Shown here piece after piece: positions 34,370 to 45,439 of a stretch of DNA of 64,000 nt (its first letter is position 1; each line of letters begins with the position of its first letter). A program made the translations under genes and the position numbers. The stretch covers positions 1,240,001 through 1,304,000 of the forward strand of contig NZ_JAFMPM010000006.1 in assembly GCF_017349355.1 (NCBI RefSeq), given 5' to 3'. This stretch comes from Thiothrix fructosivorans (GTDB lineage Bacteria; Pseudomonadota; Gammaproteobacteria; Thiotrichales; Thiotrichaceae). Below the pieces are notes generated by a model. That model did not search any database, had not been told where the DNA came from, and saw only the letters and a program-made list of their open reading frames with translations.

Positions 34370-35002
34370 ATGGCTATCGGTCTGCTGGGTCGCAAAGTAG
34401 GTATGACCCGGATATACGGTGAAGATGGAGGTTCAACCCCCGTCACTGTGCTTGAGATTGCGGCGAACCGTGTATCACAAGTCAAGACGGTAGAAACGGA
34501 TGGCTATAGTGCTATTCAGTTGTCTACAGGCGAGAAAAAGTCTTCCCGCGTTTCCAAGTCGGAAGCTGGTCATTTTGCCAAAGCAGGTGTGCCTGCCGGT
34601 ACTTGTGTTCGTGAGTCGCGTATTGAAGATGCGTCAGGTTACGAACTGGGTGCTGAGCTTGCAGTAAGCATGTTTGAGGCAGGTCAAATGGTTGATGTGA
34701 CTGGCGTTAGCAAAGGTAAAGGTTTTGCTGGTGTTTTGAAGCGTCATCATTTTGCTGGTCAAGACCGCACACATGGTAACTCTTTGTCACACCGGGTTCC
34801 GGGTTCCATTGGTCAGAACCAAACGCCAGGCCGGGTATTCCCAGGCAAAAAAATGGCTGGTCATATGGGTGCTGTACAGCGTACTGCCCAGAATCTGCAA
34901 GTGGTACGTGTAGACGCTGAGCGCAATCTGTTGTTAGTTAAGGGTGCTGTTCCAGGCGCTACTAACGGCGATGTGGTTGTCAAGCTGTCGGTCAAGGCAT
35001 AA
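34370..35002 (+). CDS. rplC: 50S ribosomal protein L3
   Basis: A 210-residue early-assembly 23S rRNA-binding protein near the peptidyl-transferase centre. ATG 34370 is chosen because GAAGAGG is 7 bases upstream; ATG 34364 is only 1 base from it. Landmarks: [19 protein letters not shown] and the long loop [20 protein letters not shown], which holds the glutamine that PrmB methylates in E. coli. It heads the S10 cluster here because rpsJ is left upstream. Confidence 0.98.
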   Translation: MAIGLLGRKVGMTRIYGEDGGSTPVTVLEIAANRVSQVKTVETDGYSAIQLSTGEKKSSRVSKSEAGHFAKAGVPAGTCVRESRIEDASGYELGAELAVSMFEAGQMVDVTGVSKGKGFAGVLKRHHFAGQDRTHGNSLSHRVPGSIGQNQTPGRVFPGKKMAGHMGAVQRTAQNLQVVRVDAERNLLLVKGAVPGATNGDVVVKLSVKA

Positions 35003-35013
35003 AGGTGGCAGCA

Positions 35014-35616
35014 ATGGAATTACAGATTGCAAATGGTGGCTCTGTCGCGGTAAGCGATGAGATTTTTGCGCGCGAGTTTAACGAAGGTCTGGTGCATCAG
35101 GCGGTTGTTGCTTATATGGCAGCAGGTCGTGCGGGTACTAAAGCACAAAAGACGCGTTCTGATGTGAGCGGTGGTGGCTGTAAGCCTTTCAAACAGAAAG
35201 GCACTGGTCGCGCACGTGCAGGTAGTATCCGTAGCCCATTGTGGCGTACAGGTGGTAAGTCTTTTGCAGCACGTCCCCGTGACTTCACGCAGAAGCTGAA
35301 TAAGAAAATGTACCGCGCAGCTATGCGGGCGATTTTCTCTGAATTGTTGCGTCAAGACCGTTTCTTGGTGGTGGATTCTTTTAATATTGAAGAACCTAAA
35401 ACCAAATTAATGCTGGCAAAGCTGAAAGAGTATGGTTCTAATGATGTGCTGCTGGTGTCTGATGTAGATGATGTTAATGTGTTGCTGTCTGCTCGCAACA
35501 TCCCTTACTGTGAAGTTACTACGGTTGCGGGTTTGAATCCGGTTAGCTTGGTAGGTCATCAGAAGGTTGTGGTGACAACGGGTGCAGTAAGCAAAATTCA
35601 GGAGTGGCTGGCATGA
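35014..35616 (+). CDS. rplD: 50S ribosomal protein L4
   Basis: A 200-residue protein lining the peptide exit tunnel. ATG 35014 is preferred to GTG 35005, since AAGGTGG lies 6 bases ahead. The long tunnel loop [20 protein letters not shown] is present. In E. coli L4 represses its own S10 operon by attenuation and translation block; here a terminator-like hairpin precedes rplC and could serve that purpose. Its stop overlaps the rplW ATG. Confidence 0.97.
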   Translation: MELQIANGGSVAVSDEIFAREFNEGLVHQAVVAYMAAGRAGTKAQKTRSDVSGGGCKPFKQKGTGRARAGSIRSPLWRTGGKSFAARPRDFTQKLNKKMYRAAMRAIFSELLRQDRFLVVDSFNIEEPKTKLMLAKLKEYGSNDVLLVSDVDDVNVLLSARNIPYCEVTTVAGLNPVSLVGHQKVVVTTGAVSKIQEWLA

Positions 35617-35906
35617 GTGTAGAACGTCTCTATCATGTTTTGGTTGCGCCGCGTGTGACAGAAAAAACTGTCCGTGCTACTGAAAAAGCAAACCAGTACG
35701 TGTTTAAGGTTGCTAAAACAGCGACCAAACAAGAAATCAAGGATGCTGTCGAGACTTTATTTGAAGTCAAAGTTGATAAGGTTCGCACCATCAACATGAA
35801 AGGCAAGCAGAAGAACTTTGGGCGTCGTGGCGGTCAGCGTAACGACTGGAAAAAGGCTTATATTAGCCTGTCCGAAGGTTTCTCTCTGGATGCGGCAGCG
35901 GAATAA
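35613..35906 (+). CDS. rplW: 50S ribosomal protein L23
   Basis: A 97-residue tunnel-exit protein that docks trigger factor and SRP. ATG 35613 overlaps the rplD TGA (ATGA). Typical features: [19 protein letters not shown], a basic [18 protein letters not shown] loop and an acidic end. An earlier in-frame ATG at 35604 is less likely because coupling and homology favour the second. Confidence 0.97.
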   Translation: MSVERLYHVLVAPRVTEKTVRATEKANQYVFKVAKTATKQEIKDAVETLFEVKVDKVRTINMKGKQKNFGRRGGQRNDWKKAYISLSEGFSLDAAAE

Positions 35907-35920
35907 GGCAAGGGTGAATC

Positions 35921-36748
35921 ATGGCAGTCGTTAAGGCAAAACCAACCTCCCCAGGGCGTCGCTTCCAGGTTAAGGTTGTTAACAAAGAATTACATAAGGG
36001 CGAACCTTGTAAGAGTTTGTTAGAAAACAAGCGTAAGAGTGGTGGTCGTAATAACACCGGTCGTATTACAGTTCGTCATGTAGGTGGTGGTCATCGTCAG
36101 CACTACCGTCTTATTGATTTTAAGCGTCGTAAAGATGATATTCCGGCGCGTGTTGAGCGTTTGGAGTATGACCCTAACCGTAGTGCTAACATTGCATTGC
36201 TGTTGTATGCCGATGGTGAACGTCGTTATATCATCGCACCTAAAGGCTTAAGTGCCGGTGCAGATGTTATTTCTGGTGTTCATGCGCCGATTGCTGCTGG
36301 TAACTGCCTGCCAATGCGCAACATCCCTGTGGGTAGCGTAATTCACTGCATTGAAATGAAAATCGGCAAAGGTGCTCAATTAGCGCGTAGTGCGGGTGCT
36401 TCTGCTCAATTAGTAGCGCGTGAAGGTGCTTATGCTACCATTCGTCTGCGTTCAGGCGAGATGCGTAAAGTTCCAATTGACTGCCGTGCGACGGTTGGTG
36501 AAGTCGGTAACTCTGAGCATGGTCTGATTAAGCTAGGTAAAGCTGGTGCGAAGCGCTGGCGTGGTGTTCGTCCTACCGTCCGTGGTGTGGTCATGAACCC
36601 AGTAGACCATCCACACGGTGGTGGTGAAGGTCGTACATCTGGTGGTCGTCACCCTGTTACTCCTTGGGGTGTTCCAACCAAGGGTTACAAGACTCGTAGC
36701 AACAAACGCACTGACAATATGATTGTCCGTCGCCGGAACAAGAAGTAA
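35921..36748 (+). CDS. rplB: 50S ribosomal protein L2
   Basis: A 275-residue protein bridging the subunits near the peptidyl-transferase centre. The conserved [20 protein letters not shown] and the C-terminal [19 protein letters not shown] (with the functionally important His) are intact. It is followed 12 bases later by rpsS. Confidence 0.98.
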   Translation: MAVVKAKPTSPGRRFQVKVVNKELHKGEPCKSLLENKRKSGGRNNTGRITVRHVGGGHRQHYRLIDFKRRKDDIPARVERLEYDPNRSANIALLLYADGERRYIIAPKGLSAGADVISGVHAPIAAGNCLPMRNIPVGSVIHCIEMKIGKGAQLARSAGASAQLVAREGAYATIRLRSGEMRKVPIDCRATVGEVGNSEHGLIKLGKAGAKRWRGVRPTVRGVVMNPVDHPHGGGEGRTSGGRHPVTPWGVPTKGYKTRSNKRTDNMIVRRRNKK

Positions 36749-36760
36749 GAGGATTAAACA

Positions 36761-37033
36761 GTGCCACGTTCACTCAAAAAAGGTCCTTTCGTTGACCATC
36801 ATCTGATGAAGAAGATCGAAACCGCTAAAGCAGCTAACGATCGTCGTCCAATCAAAACATGGTCACGCCGCTCCATGATCCTGCCCGAATTTATCGGCTT
36901 GACAGTGGCAGTACACAACGGCAAGCAGCATGTTCCGGTGCTGGTTAATGAAAATATGGTAGGCCATAAGTTGGGTGAGTTTGCACTGACCCGTTCTTAC
37001 CGTGGTCACGTTGCCGACAAGAAGTCGAAGTAA
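36761..37033 (+). CDS. rpsS: 30S ribosomal protein S19
   Basis: A 90-residue 30S-head protein contacting the A-site finger and S13. GTG start with AAGAGGA ahead. [20 protein letters not shown] and the C-terminal [11 protein letters not shown]-like stretch ([18 protein letters not shown]) are typical. Tightly packed between rplB and rplV. Confidence 0.97.
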   Translation: MPRSLKKGPFVDHHLMKKIETAKAANDRRPIKTWSRRSMILPEFIGLTVAVHNGKQHVPVLVNENMVGHKLGEFALTRSYRGHVADKKSK

Positions 37034-37042
37034 GAGGTCGAA

Positions 37043-37375
37043 ATGGAAATTGCAGCACATTTGCGTTTTGCGCGTATTTCACCTCAGAAGTGCCGACTGG
37101 TCGCTGATCAGATTCGTGGACTGCCGGTGGACAAAGCACTGAATATTCTGGCGTTTAGCCCGAAGAAAGGTGCGGCGATGCTGAAGAAAGTTCTGGAGTC
37201 TGCGATTGCTAACGCTGAACACAATGACGGTGCCGATGTGGACGAATTGTGCATTAAGTGCGTATTCGTTGATCAAGGTCCAACCATGAAGCGTATCATG
37301 CCGCGTGCTAAAGGTCGTGCTAACCGCATCCTGAAGCGCACCAGTCACATTACCGTCGCTGTAGGCGAGAAGTAA
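37043..37375 (+). CDS. rplV: 50S ribosomal protein L22
   Basis: A 110-residue protein whose beta-hairpin lines the exit tunnel. Features: [20 protein letters not shown], the hairpin [18 protein letters not shown] and the final [15 protein letters not shown] precedes ATG 37043. It ends 8 bases before rpsC. Confidence 0.97.
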   Translation: MEIAAHLRFARISPQKCRLVADQIRGLPVDKALNILAFSPKKGAAMLKKVLESAIANAEHNDGADVDELCIKCVFVDQGPTMKRIMPRAKGRANRILKRTSHITVAVGEK

Positions 37376-37383
37376 GGTTTAGT

Positions 37384-38082
37384 ATGGGTCAGAAAGTACA
37401 TCCAACCGGTATCCGTCTTGGTATCGCCACCGACTGGCGCTCTAAGTGGTACGCTGAAGGCAAGGATTATGCCGACTTCCTATTTAAAGATTTGGAAGTG
37501 CGCACATTCTTGAAAAAGAAGCTGAAAGAAGCTTCGGTTAGTCGCATTCAAATTGAGCGTCCTGCAAAATCTGCATTCATTACCATTCACACGGCGCGTC
37601 CGGGTGTGGTTATTGGTAAGAAGGGCGAAGATATTGAGAAGCTCCGCGCAGAAACGGCTGCAAAGCTGGGCTTGCACGTCAATAACGTGAAGCTGAATAT
37701 CGAAGAAATTCGTAAGCCTGAATTGGATTCTCAATTGGTTGCGGAAAGCATTGCTAGCCAGCTTGAGCGTCGTATCATGTTCCGCCGCGCTGCGAAGCGT
37801 GCTGTTGCGAACGCGATGCGCTTAGGTGCGTTAGGCATCAAAGTTTGTGTGGCAGGTCGTTTGAATGGTGCAGAAATCGCGCGGACTGAGTTTTTCCGTG
37901 AAGGTCGTGTGCCGCTTCATACGCTGCGTGCTGACATCGACTATGCAACTGCGGAAGCTCTCACCACCTATGGTATCATCGGTGTGAAAGTTTGGATCTA
38001 CAAGGGCGAAGTCTTCGACCTGGAACAGAAACAGCAATCTAGCCAAAGCCAGAATCAAGGCCAAGGCAGAAAGAAGAAGTGA
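37384..38082 (+). CDS. rpsC: 30S ribosomal protein S3
   Basis: A 232-residue protein of the mRNA entry channel. [14 protein letters not shown] opens the sequence; the KH domain holds [17 protein letters not shown], and the C-terminal domain contains [20 protein letters not shown]. The last 20 residues are Gln/Ser/Lys-rich. It ends 12 bases before rplP. Confidence 0.98.
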   Translation: MGQKVHPTGIRLGIATDWRSKWYAEGKDYADFLFKDLEVRTFLKKKLKEASVSRIQIERPAKSAFITIHTARPGVVIGKKGEDIEKLRAETAAKLGLHVNNVKLNIEEIRKPELDSQLVAESIASQLERRIMFRRAAKRAVANAMRLGALGIKVCVAGRLNGAEIARTEFFREGRVPLHTLRADIDYATAEALTTYGIIGVKVWIYKGEVFDLEQKQQSSQSQNQGQGRKKK

Positions 38083-38094
38083 TAGAGGTTTGAG

Positions 38095-38508
38095 ATGTTA
38101 CAACCCAAGAGAACCAAATTCCGCAAACAGATGAAAGGCCGCAATCGTGGTCTGGCATTGGCGGGCAGCAAAGTCAGCTTCGGCGATTTCGGACTAAAAA
38201 CGGTAGAACGCGGTCGCTTGACGGCACGTCAAATTGAATCGGCACGTCGTGCTATCAACCGTTATGTACGTCGTGGCGGTAAAATCTGGATTCGCGTGTT
38301 CCCGGACAAGCCAATCAGCAAAAAGCCGTTGGAAGTTCGTCAAGGTAAAGGTAAAGGGAACGTTGAATACTGGGTGGCACTGGTTCAGCCTGGCAAGGTT
38401 CTCTACGAAATTGAAGGTGTGGCAGAAGAAATTGCACGCGAGGCTTTCCGTCTTGCCTCTGCAAAGCTGCCGGTTAAGACTACATTTGTTTCCCGTCAGG
38501 TGATGTGA
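38095..38508 (+). CDS. rplP: 50S ribosomal protein L16
   Basis: A 137-residue protein that helps organise the A site. [34 protein letters not shown] and [20 protein letters not shown] are diagnostic. Its TGA shares a base with the rpmC ATG. Confidence 0.97.
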   Translation: MLQPKRTKFRKQMKGRNRGLALAGSKVSFGDFGLKTVERGRLTARQIESARRAINRYVRRGGKIWIRVFPDKPISKKPLEVRQGKGKGNVEYWVALVQPGKVLYEIEGVAEEIAREAFRLASAKLPVKTTFVSRQVM

Positions 38509-38705
38509 TGAACGCAGCAGAACTTAAGCAAAAATCAGCTACTGAGCTTAAAGCCGAGCTGGTAGAAAACCTGAAGGAGCAGTTCAAGCTGCGTATGCAA
38601 AAAGCCGCTGGCCAGTTATCACGTCCTTCCGAAGTGAAGCGTGTGCGTCGTCAGATTGCCCGTATCAAGACAGTGCTTGCACAAAAGCAAGTGGCAGGTG
38701 AATAA
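38508..38705 (+). CDS. rpmC: 50S ribosomal protein L29
   Basis: A 65-residue two-helix protein at the tunnel exit. ATG 38508 overlaps the rplP stop (TGATG), giving [18 protein letters not shown]; a GTG three bases earlier is less likely. The conserved second helix [15 protein letters not shown] is present. rpsQ starts 2 bases after its stop. Confidence 0.95.
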   Translation: MNAAELKQKSATELKAELVENLKEQFKLRMQKAAGQLSRPSEVKRVRRQIARIKTVLAQKQVAGE

Positions 38706-38707
38706 CG

Positions 38708-38983
38708 ATGACTGTTAGCGAAGAAGCAAAAGTTGAACGCAGCCTGATGGGTCGTGTAGTCAGTAACAAGATGGACAAGTCAATTGTGGTGCTGATGGAA
38801 CGTCAAGTAAAGCACCCGATGTACGGTAAGTTCATTAAGCGTTCTAAAAAATACCATGTTCACGACGAAAACAATGAATGTCGTGAAGGTGATACCGTAA
38901 TGTTCAAGGAATGCCGTCCTTTGTCTAAAACAAAGCACTGGACCTTGATCAAAGTTGTTGAACGCGCCCCAGGCCAAGCATAA
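38708..38983 (+). CDS. rpsQ: 30S ribosomal protein S17
   Basis: A 91-residue OB-fold protein binding the 5' domain of 16S rRNA. Typical segments are [39 protein letters not shown] and [18 protein letters not shown]. It ends 16 bases before rplN. Confidence 0.97.
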   Translation: MTVSEEAKVERSLMGRVVSNKMDKSIVVLMERQVKHPMYGKFIKRSKKYHVHDENNECREGDTVMFKECRPLSKTKHWTLIKVVERAPGQA

Positions 38984-38999
38984 GGGACGGAGAACGTAA

Positions 39000-39368
39000 A
39001 TGATCCAGATGCAATCCATTCTGCTAGTTGCAGATAATAGTGGTGCCAAACGAGTTATGTGCATCAAAGTTCTGGGCGGTTCTCATCGTCGTTATGCAGG
39101 CATTGGTGACATCATCAAAGTCAGCATCAAAGATGCGATTCCGCGTGGTAAGGTCAAGAAAGGCGATGTCTACAACGCTGTGATCGTGCGTACTGCCCAC
39201 GGTGTACGTCGTAATGACGGTTCTAAGATCCGTTTTGACAATAATGCCGCAGTCTTGCTGAACAACAAGCTCGACCCCATCGGCACACGTATTTTTGGGC
39301 CTGTCACACGCGAATTGCGTGGTGAAAAGTTCATGAAGATTATTTCTCTGGCACCTGAAGTGCTGTAA
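39000..39368 (+). CDS. rplN: 50S ribosomal protein L14
   Basis: A 122-residue protein of the subunit interface. [35 protein letters not shown] and [20 protein letters not shown] are diagnostic. It is preceded by GGGACGGAG and followed after 28 bases by rplX. In E. coli rplN heads the spc operon; no separate promoter is obvious here. Confidence 0.98.
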   Translation: MIQMQSILLVADNSGAKRVMCIKVLGGSHRRYAGIGDIIKVSIKDAIPRGKVKKGDVYNAVIVRTAHGVRRNDGSKIRFDNNAAVLLNNKLDPIGTRIFGPVTRELRGEKFMKIISLAPEVL

Positions 39369-39396
39369 GACTGCAACGACAGAAGTAGGTGACGAA

Positions 39397-39717
39397 ATGC
39401 GTAAAATTCGCAGCAATGACGAAGTAGTTGTCATCACCGGCAAAGATAAAGGCCGTCGCGGCAAGATCATGCAGGTGTTGGTAGACGAAGGTAAGGTTTT
39501 GGTTCAAGGTATTAATCGTGTTAAAAAACACGTTAAGCCTAACCCAAATGCAGGTGTTCAAGGTGGCATTATTGAAAAAGAAATGCCGATGGATACTTCA
39601 AATGTGATGCTGGTCAACCCTGCTACTGGCAAGGGTGACCGCGTTGGATTCAAGCTCCTGGACGATGGTAAGAAAATCCGTGTCTTTAAGTCCAATGGTG
39701 AGCGCGTAGACGCTTAA
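39397..39717 (+). CDS. rplX: 50S ribosomal protein L24
   Basis: A 106-residue assembly-initiator protein with a KOW motif ([20 protein letters not shown]) and the conserved [25 protein letters not shown] precedes the ATG. It ends 8 bases before rplE. Confidence 0.97.
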   Translation: MRKIRSNDEVVVITGKDKGRRGKIMQVLVDEGKVLVQGINRVKKHVKPNPNAGVQGGIIEKEMPMDTSNVMLVNPATGKGDRVGFKLLDDGKKIRVFKSNGERVDA

Positions 39718-39725
39718 GGTGTAAA

Positions 39726-40268
39726 ATGTCGAGACTGCAACAGTATTACCGCGATACTGTCATCAAGGAATTGATGGACAAGTTCGGGTACAACAATGTG
39801 ATGGAAGTGCCGAAGTTGGTAAAAGTCAGCCTGAACATGGGTTTAGGTGAAGCTGTCGGTGATAAAAAAATTATTGAACATGCAACGGGTGATATGTCTA
39901 AAATCGCGGGTCAAAAACCTGTGGTGACATTGAGTCGTAAATCAGTTGCGGGTTTCAAAATTCGTGACGGTTGGCCGATTGGCTGCATGGTAACGCTTCG
40001 TGGCGAAAAAATGTACGAGTTCATTGATCGTCTCGTTAATATTTCCATCCCCCGTATCCGTGACTTTCGTGGTCTCAATGCCCGTGCATTTGATGGACGT
40101 GGCAACTACAACATGGGCATCAAAGAACAGATCATCTTCCCAGAGATCGAGTACGACAAAATTGATGTGCTGCGTGGTATGAATATTACGATTGCGACCA
40201 CCGCAAAAAACAACGAAGAAGGGAAGGCACTGCTCGAAGCATTCAAATTCCCTTTCCGTCAGCAGTAA
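39726..40268 (+). CDS. rplE: 50S ribosomal protein L5
   Basis: A 180-residue 5S rRNA-binding protein. [40 protein letters not shown] and the C-terminal [20 protein letters not shown] are characteristic, the first and last given in part. It is followed 14 bases later by rpsN. Confidence 0.97.
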   Translation: MSRLQQYYRDTVIKELMDKFGYNNVMEVPKLVKVSLNMGLGEAVGDKKIIEHATGDMSKIAGQKPVVTLSRKSVAGFKIRDGWPIGCMVTLRGEKMYEFIDRLVNISIPRIRDFRGLNARAFDGRGNYNMGIKEQIIFPEIEYDKIDVLRGMNITIATTAKNNEEGKALLEAFKFPFRQQ

Positions 40269-40282
40269 GAGGATAAGATCAC

Positions 40283-40588
40283 ATGGCTAAGAAATCCATG
40301 ATCGCTCGTGAAACACGCCGTACTGCTGCTGTCGCAAAATTCGCAGCTAAGCGTGATGAACTAAAAGCTATCATTAGCAGCCCTGACAGCTCGTTTGAAG
40401 CTGTGATGGAAGCAAACGAAAAGTTGCAAAAGTTACCACGTGACAGCAGCCCGGTTCGTCAAATGACCCGTTGCCGTCTGACCGGTCGTCCACATGCCGT
40501 TTACCGCAAATTCGGCCTGTGCCGTAATAAATTGCGCGAAGCTGCGATGCGTGGCGATGTGCCTGGTTTGACCAAAGCAAGTTGGTAA
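40283..40588 (+). CDS. rpsN: 30S ribosomal protein S14 (zinc-independent form)
   Basis: A 101-residue S14 of the long type: [20 protein letters not shown] opens it and [20 protein letters not shown] lies near the end. The CxxC pairs of the zinc-binding form are absent, as is usual in gammaproteobacteria. It contacts 16S rRNA in the 30S head. Confidence 0.97.
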   Translation: MAKKSMIARETRRTAAVAKFAAKRDELKAIISSPDSSFEAVMEANEKLQKLPRDSSPVRQMTRCRLTGRPHAVYRKFGLCRNKLREAAMRGDVPGLTKASW

Positions 40589-40600
40589 GGGAGAAACAAA

Positions 40601-40996
40601 ATGAGTATGAGTGATCCTATCGCCGACATGCTGACCCGCATTCGTAACGGTCAAATGGCAACTAAGGCGAGCGTTAAATTTCCGTCTTCTAAACAGAAAA
40701 CGGCAATTCTAGAAGTATTACAAAGTGAAGGCTATGTTGCTGAGTTTGCAACAGATGCAGTTGATGGCAAGCCTGTTACAACAGTTAAGCTGAAGTATTT
40801 TCAAGGCAAGCCAGTTATCACTAAAGTGAAGCGCATTAGCCGTCCCGGTTTGCGTATTTTCCGTGGTGCAGATGAACTGCCGACAGTTATGGGTGGCTAC
40901 GGTGTTTCTATCGTTTCCACATCCAAAGGTGTCATGAGTGGTCGCGTAGCCAAGGCTTCTGGTCAGGGCGGCGAAGTCATTTGCACGGTTGAATAA
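40601..40996 (+). CDS. rpsH: 30S ribosomal protein S8
   Basis: A 131-residue protein binding the central domain of 16S rRNA; in E. coli it represses the spc operon at the L5 cistron. The start [17 protein letters not shown] (ATG 40601, with GGGAG upstream) parallels the E. coli start. The C-terminal [20 protein letters not shown] is typical. Confidence 0.97.
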   Translation: MSMSDPIADMLTRIRNGQMATKASVKFPSSKQKTAILEVLQSEGYVAEFATDAVDGKPVTTVKLKYFQGKPVITKVKRISRPGLRIFRGADELPTVMGGYGVSIVSTSKGVMSGRVAKASGQGGEVICTVE

Positions 40997-41010
40997 AGGC
41001 GGGCTTTGAA

Positions 41011-41547
41011 ATGTCTAGAATTGCAAAGAAAGCGCTGACTGTGCCACAAGGCGTAGAAGTCAGCATTAGCGGGCAAAGCCTGAAAGTCAAAGGTGGCAAA
41101 GGCTCTTTTGATTTCGCAGTGCACGATGCCGTAGAAGTTTCACAAGAAGACAATGTACTGAAGTTTAAAGCTAAGCGTGACGGCGATTCTGCCGGTTGGG
41201 CATTAGCGGGTACTACACGCGCATTGGCAAACAACATGGTGATTGGCGTTAGCCAAGGCTTTGAGAAAAAATTGCAGTTGGTCGGGGTCGGTTATCGTGC
41301 CCAAGCGCAAGGCAATAAATTAAATCTCAGCTTGGGTTTCTCCCACCCTGTGGTACACGATATGCCAGAAGGCATTACGGTCGAGACCCCTAGTCAGACA
41401 GAAATTCTGATCCGTGGTAGCGATAAGCAGAAAGTTGGTCAAGTTGCGGCAGAAGTTCGTGCATACCGTCCACCAGAGCCTTACAAAGGCAAAGGTGTGA
41501 AGTATTCAGACGAAGTTATTCTGCGTAAAGAGACCAAGAAGAAGTAA
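41011..41547 (+). CDS. rplF: 50S ribosomal protein L6
   Basis: A 178-residue protein near the sarcin-ricin loop. Two similar domains are seen, with [19 protein letters not shown] in the first and the C-terminal [20 protein letters not shown]-type signature ([20 protein letters not shown]). It ends 12 bases before rplR. Confidence 0.97.
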   Translation: MSRIAKKALTVPQGVEVSISGQSLKVKGGKGSFDFAVHDAVEVSQEDNVLKFKAKRDGDSAGWALAGTTRALANNMVIGVSQGFEKKLQLVGVGYRAQAQGNKLNLSLGFSHPVVHDMPEGITVETPSQTEILIRGSDKQKVGQVAAEVRAYRPPEPYKGKGVKYSDEVILRKETKKK

Positions 41548-41559
41548 GGTGAACTAAAG

Positions 41560-41913
41560 ATGGACAAGAAAACATCCCGCATCCGTCGTGGTAAGCGTAG
41601 CCGCATGAAAATGCGTGAGTTGCGTGTTAACCGTCTGAGTATTCACCGTACTTCTCTGCATATCTATGCACAAGTGGTGACTTCTGATGGTTCTCAAGTG
41701 CTGGCTTCAGCTTCCACGCTGGATAAAGACCTGAAAGCAGGTCTGGACTACACCGGCAACGTCGCCGCTGCTATCGCAGTCGGTAAGTTGGTTGCTGAGC
41801 GTGCATTGGCAAAAGGTATTGACGCGGTTGCTTTTGATCGCTCTGGTTTTAAATATCATGGTCGCATCAAGGCGCTGGCAGATAGCGCTCGTGAAGCCGG
41901 TCTGAAATTCTAA
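41560..41913 (+). CDS. rplR: 50S ribosomal protein L18
   Basis: A 117-residue 5S rRNA-binding protein with a basic N-terminal tail. [16 protein letters not shown] and the C-terminal [20 protein letters not shown] are diagnostic. It works with L5 and L25 in the central protuberance and ends 9 bases before rpsE. Confidence 0.97.
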   Translation: MDKKTSRIRRGKRSRMKMRELRVNRLSIHRTSLHIYAQVVTSDGSQVLASASTLDKDLKAGLDYTGNVAAAIAVGKLVAERALAKGIDAVAFDRSGFKYHGRIKALADSAREAGLKF

Positions 41914-41922
41914 GGATTTATC

Positions 41923-42432
41923 ATGGCGAAGGCAGAACATACATCAGCACCGTCCGACGGCTTGCAAGAAAAGTTGGTTAAAGTTAACCGCGTTGCTAAG
42001 ACCGTTAAGGGTGGTCGTATCATGAGTTTCACTGCGTTAACCGTAGTGGGCGATGGTAATGGTCGCGTTGGTTTTGGTTACGGTAAGGCGCGTGAAGTGC
42101 CTGCTGCTATTCAAAAAGCAATGGATCAAGCACGTCGTAACATGGTGACAGTTTCTTTGGTAGACGGTACCTTGCAATACCCTATCAAATACGAACAGGG
42201 CGCAGCACGCATTTACATGCAGCCAGCTTCTGAAGGTACAGGCGTTATCGCCGGTGGTGCGATGCGTGCAGTTCTAGAAGTTGCGGGGGTACGTAACGTA
42301 CTCTCCAAATGCCAAGGTACACGTAATGCAGGCAATGTGGTGCGTACTACTATCGCTGCACTGGGTTCAATGCAATCACCTGAAATGATTGCGGCGAAAC
42401 GTGGTAAAGCCATTGCAGACATTAAGGGGTAA
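41923..42432 (+). CDS. rpsE: 30S ribosomal protein S5
   Basis: A 169-residue protein of the mRNA entry channel involved in decoding fidelity. The double-stranded RNA-binding-like N domain has [20 protein letters not shown]; the second domain has [19 protein letters not shown] and the conserved [19 protein letters not shown]. rpmD follows 3 bases after the stop. Confidence 0.98.
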   Translation: MAKAEHTSAPSDGLQEKLVKVNRVAKTVKGGRIMSFTALTVVGDGNGRVGFGYGKAREVPAAIQKAMDQARRNMVTVSLVDGTLQYPIKYEQGAARIYMQPASEGTGVIAGGAMRAVLEVAGVRNVLSKCQGTRNAGNVVRTTIAALGSMQSPEMIAAKRGKAIADIKG

Positions 42433-42435
42433 ACA

Positions 42436-42624
42436 ATGACTTCCGCGAAACAACTCAAAGTGACGTTATACCGCAGTCTGAATGGTCGCTTGAAAGCGCA
42501 TCAGCAGTGTGCGCGTGGTCTTGGTATCCGTAAGATTCACAATGCTATTACTGTGATTGATACCCCTGAAAACCGTGGCATGATCAATAAGATTTCTTAC
42601 ATGCTCAAGGTTGAGGAAGCTTAA
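42436..42624 (+). CDS. rpmD: 50S ribosomal protein L30
   Basis: A 62-residue protein with the usual [20 protein letters not shown] start and [20 protein letters not shown] core, each given in part. It is one base from rplO, a very tight packing that suggests coupled translation. Confidence 0.95.
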   Translation: MTSAKQLKVTLYRSLNGRLKAHQQCARGLGIRKIHNAITVIDTPENRGMINKISYMLKVEEA

Positions 42625-42625
42625 G

Positions 42626-43063
42626 ATGAAATTGAATACGCTACAACCTGAATTAGGTAGCCGCCCTGAGCGTACCCGTGTAGGCCGTGGTATTGGCTCT
42701 GGTCTAGGTAAGACTGCTGGTCGTGGTCACAAAGGTCAAAAGTCTCGTAAAGGTGGTTTCCATCACCGTAAGGGCTTCGAGGGTGGTCAGATGCCGATGC
42801 ATCGTCGTCTGCCTAAGTTTGGCTTTACTTCACGCATTGGTCAGCGCACCGCTGAAGTTCGTTTGGGCGAGTTGGCTCAGATCGAAGGCGATGTTATTGA
42901 TCTGGCTGGTCTGATTGCTGCGAATGTGGTTGATGCGCGTACCTTACAAGCTAAAATCATTCTTTCTGGTGAAGTTGCGAAAGCAGTCACTGTAAAGGGT
43001 GTTGGCGTGACTAAGGGCGCACGTGCCGCTATCGAAGCAGCAGGCGGCAAAATCGAAGAATAA
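42626..43063 (+). CDS. rplO: 50S ribosomal protein L15
   Basis: A 145-residue late-assembly protein. ATG 42626 gives [20 protein letters not shown]; the Gly/Lys-rich [20 protein letters not shown] tail that enters the 23S rRNA follows. The C-terminal domain ends [18 protein letters not shown]. It ends 12 bases before secY, as in other spc operons. Confidence 0.97.
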   Translation: MKLNTLQPELGSRPERTRVGRGIGSGLGKTAGRGHKGQKSRKGGFHHRKGFEGGQMPMHRRLPKFGFTSRIGQRTAEVRLGELAQIEGDVIDLAGLIAANVVDARTLQAKIILSGEVAKAVTVKGVGVTKGARAAIEAAGGKIEE

Positions 43064-43075
43064 CGGATAAAAAAT

Positions 43076-44425
43076 ATGCGCAAGAACCCTACAGGTTCCC
43101 TTGGGGGCTTCGGAAATATGGTCGAGATTCGCCAGCGGTTAGTTTTTGTACTGCTGGCGTTGATCGTTTACCGGATTGGTACTTATATCCCTGTTCCGGG
43201 TGTAAACCCCGCAGCGATGGCGCAATTTTTCGACCAGAATAACGGCACAATCCTTGGTGTCTTTAACATGTTTTCAGGCGGTGCATTGCAGCGCTTGAGT
43301 ATATTTGCGCTAGGTATTATGCCGTACATTTCGGCTTCCATCATCATGCAGTTGATGGCAACCGTGATTCCTACTTTCGAGCAAATTAAGAAAGAAGGGG
43401 AATCGGGTCGTCGTAAAATTACTCAGTATACGCGTTATGGTACGGTCGTTCTTGCTTTGTTCCAGAGCTTTGGTGTGGCGATTGCGTTAGGTGGTACGGA
43501 TGCTGGTAATGGTCAAACAATTGCGTTGAACCCAGGTATCGGCTTTACCATTACAACGGTAGTTACACTGGTAACAGGTACGCTGTTTTTGATGTGGTTG
43601 GGCGAGCAGATTACTGAGCGTGGCATTGGTAATGGTATCTCCTTGATTATTTTTGCGGGTATCGTTGCTGGTTTGCCTGCTGCGATTGGTGGCACATTGG
43701 AACTGGTTAATACTGGCGAGCTGCATTCTTTATTTGTCATTGGTTTGTTATCGCTGGTTTTGGCAGTGACGGCATTGGTTATTTTCGTTGAACGTGGGCA
43801 ACGCCGTATTACGGTGAACTATGCCAATCGTCAACAAGGTCGTAAGATGATGCAAGGGCAGTCCAGTCACTTACCCTTAAAGCTCAATATGGCAGGGGTT
43901 ATCCCACCGATTTTTGCTTCCAGTATCATTCTGTTTCCGGCGACATTGGGTCAATGGTTTGGGAATGCGTCTGGTATGGGCTGGTTGAAAGGCTTCTTTG
44001 ACATGTTAAAGCCGGGTGAGCCGGTTTATGTCTTGCTTTATGCCACAGCTATTGTATTCTTCTGCTTCTTCTACACAGCCTTGGTTTTCAACTCGCGTGA
44101 AACCGCTGAAAATTTGAAGAAAGCAGGTGCATTTATCCCCGGCATTAGACCCGGTGAACAAACATCTAAATATATTGATGGTGTCATGACTCGCTTAACC
44201 GCAGTTGGTGCTATCTACATTACATTGGTCTGTCTGCTGCCTGAATTTCTGATTCTGGTCTGGAAAGTTCCCTTCTATTTTGGGGGTACTTCGCTGCTGA
44301 TCATCGTGGTTGTGGTCATGGACTTTTTGTCTCAATTACAAGCGCACATGATGTCACACCAATACGAAGGTCTGATGAAAAAGGCCAATTTCAAAGCGCA
44401 GACACGCCCCGGCACTGTGCGCTGA
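43076..44425 (+). CDS. secY: preprotein translocase subunit SecY
   Basis: A 449-residue inner-membrane protein with about ten hydrophobic helices, the channel of SecYEG. The plug and first helix follow [34 protein letters not shown] is the SecY signature 2 area; [20 protein letters not shown] lies in the cytoplasmic C5 region used by SecA. It pairs with SecE (18889-19284). rpmJ follows after 26 bases. Confidence 0.98.
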   Translation: MRKNPTGSLGGFGNMVEIRQRLVFVLLALIVYRIGTYIPVPGVNPAAMAQFFDQNNGTILGVFNMFSGGALQRLSIFALGIMPYISASIIMQLMATVIPTFEQIKKEGESGRRKITQYTRYGTVVLALFQSFGVAIALGGTDAGNGQTIALNPGIGFTITTVVTLVTGTLFLMWLGEQITERGIGNGISLIIFAGIVAGLPAAIGGTLELVNTGELHSLFVIGLLSLVLAVTALVIFVERGQRRITVNYANRQQGRKMMQGQSSHLPLKLNMAGVIPPIFASSIILFPATLGQWFGNASGMGWLKGFFDMLKPGEPVYVLLYATAIVFFCFFYTALVFNSRETAENLKKAGAFIPGIRPGEQTSKYIDGVMTRLTAVGAIYITLVCLLPEFLILVWKVPFYFGGTSLLIIVVVVMDFLSQLQAHMMSHQYEGLMKKANFKAQTRPGTVR

Positions 44426-44451
44426 TTTGATCATTTCGAGAGGTTTTTATC

Positions 44452-44565
44452 ATGAAGGTTCGAGCTTCAGTTAAAAAATTGTGCCGTAACTGCCGCGTTG
44501 TTCGCAGGCACGGTGTAGTTCGTATTATCTGTTCTGACCCACGCCACAAACAGCGTCAAGGTTAA
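44452..44565 (+). CDS. rpmJ: 50S ribosomal protein L36
   Basis: A 37-residue protein found by reading the secY-rpsM gap: [17 protein letters not shown], then [20 protein letters not shown]. Zinc ligands Cys11, Cys14, Cys27 and His32 are all present, so this is the zinc-binding form. GAGAGG lies upstream of the ATG. Position between secY and rpsM is standard. Confidence 0.95.
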   Translation: MKVRASVKKLCRNCRVVRRHGVVRIICSDPRHKQRQG

Positions 44566-44578
44566 GAGTCGATTTAGG

Positions 44579-44607
44579 TTGATAATTAAAAGGGGTTCTG
44601 GCACAAT
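44579..44607 (+). promoter_or_regulatory. candidate promoter ahead of rpsM (alpha operon)
   Basis: TTGATA at 44579-44584 and CACAAT at 44602-44607 with 17-base spacing, in the 75-base rpmJ-rpsM gap. The -10 is weak. It would give a leader of about 27 bases, too short for a large S4-binding pseudoknot. Confidence 0.45.
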
Positions 44608-44640
44608 CGCCCGTTTTCCCGGTAGTCTGGAGAGATTTTA

Positions 44641-44997
44641 ATGGCTCGTATTGCGGGTATCAATCTTCCTGTTAATAAACACGTAGTGATCGGTTTGACC
44701 GCCATTTATGGCGTTGGTCGTCCACGTGCTATTGACATTTGTAAGGCGGCGGATGTTGTGTCAAGCACCAAAATTCGTGACCTGAGTGAAGATCAAGTTG
44801 AACGTCTTCGTCTTGAGGTAGGAAAGCTCCTAGTTGAAGGCGATTTGCGTCGTGAAGTTTCCATGAGCATCAAACGTTTGATGGACATGGGTTGCTATCG
44901 TGGCATCCGTCACAGACGTGGTCTACCGATGCGCGGTCAGCGTACCAAGACCAATGCGCGTACCCGTAAAGGGCCGCGTCGTCCTATTCGCAAATAA
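44641..44997 (+). CDS. rpsM: 30S ribosomal protein S13
   Basis: A 118-residue 30S-head protein contacting the P-site tRNA and bridge B1. [20 protein letters not shown] and the C-terminal [20 protein letters not shown] are diagnostic. GGAGAG precedes the ATG. First gene of the alpha operon (rpsM-rpsK-rpsD-rpoA-rplQ). Confidence 0.98.
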   Translation: MARIAGINLPVNKHVVIGLTAIYGVGRPRAIDICKAADVVSSTKIRDLSEDQVERLRLEVGKLLVEGDLRREVSMSIKRLMDMGCYRGIRHRRGLPMRGQRTKTNARTRKGPRRPIRK

Positions 44998-45023
44998 TAC
45001 ATCGATTGCAGGTAGAGTAAGTA

Positions 45024-45428
45024 ATGGCAAGACAGCCTAGAAAAGGTGCAACTGTTAATCTTCGCAAGAAGATCAAGAAAACTGTCACTGACGGTGTTGC
45101 ACACGTCCATGCATCATTTAATAACACTATTGTGACTATCACAGACCGCCAAGGCAATGCGCTGGCATGGGCTACCTCCGGTGGTTCAGGTTTTCGTGGT
45201 TCACGTAAAAGCACCCCGTTTGCTGCACAGGTTGCTGCGGAACGTGCGGGTAATGCAGCGAAGGATTATGGTTTGAAGAACCTTGATGTTGAAGTTAAAG
45301 GTCCAGGTCCTGGTCGCGAATCCGCTGTGCGTGCCCTGAATAGCGTTGGCTTCAGGATTAATAGCATTGTGGATGTAACGCCGATCCCGCACAACGGCTG
45401 CCGTCCACCTAAGAAACGTCGTGTGTAG
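45024..45428 (+). CDS. rpsK: 30S ribosomal protein S11
   Basis: A 134-residue platform protein near the mRNA exit. [38 protein letters not shown] and [18 protein letters not shown] are typical, the last with the asparagine-glycine pair that forms isoaspartate in E. coli. rpsD follows after 11 bases. Confidence 0.98.
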   Translation: MARQPRKGATVNLRKKIKKTVTDGVAHVHASFNNTIVTITDRQGNALAWATSGGSGFRGSRKSTPFAAQVAAERAGNAAKDYGLKNLDVEVKGPGPGRESAVRALNSVGFRINSIVDVTPIPHNGCRPPKKRRV

Positions 45429-45439
45429 GAGATAGTCAT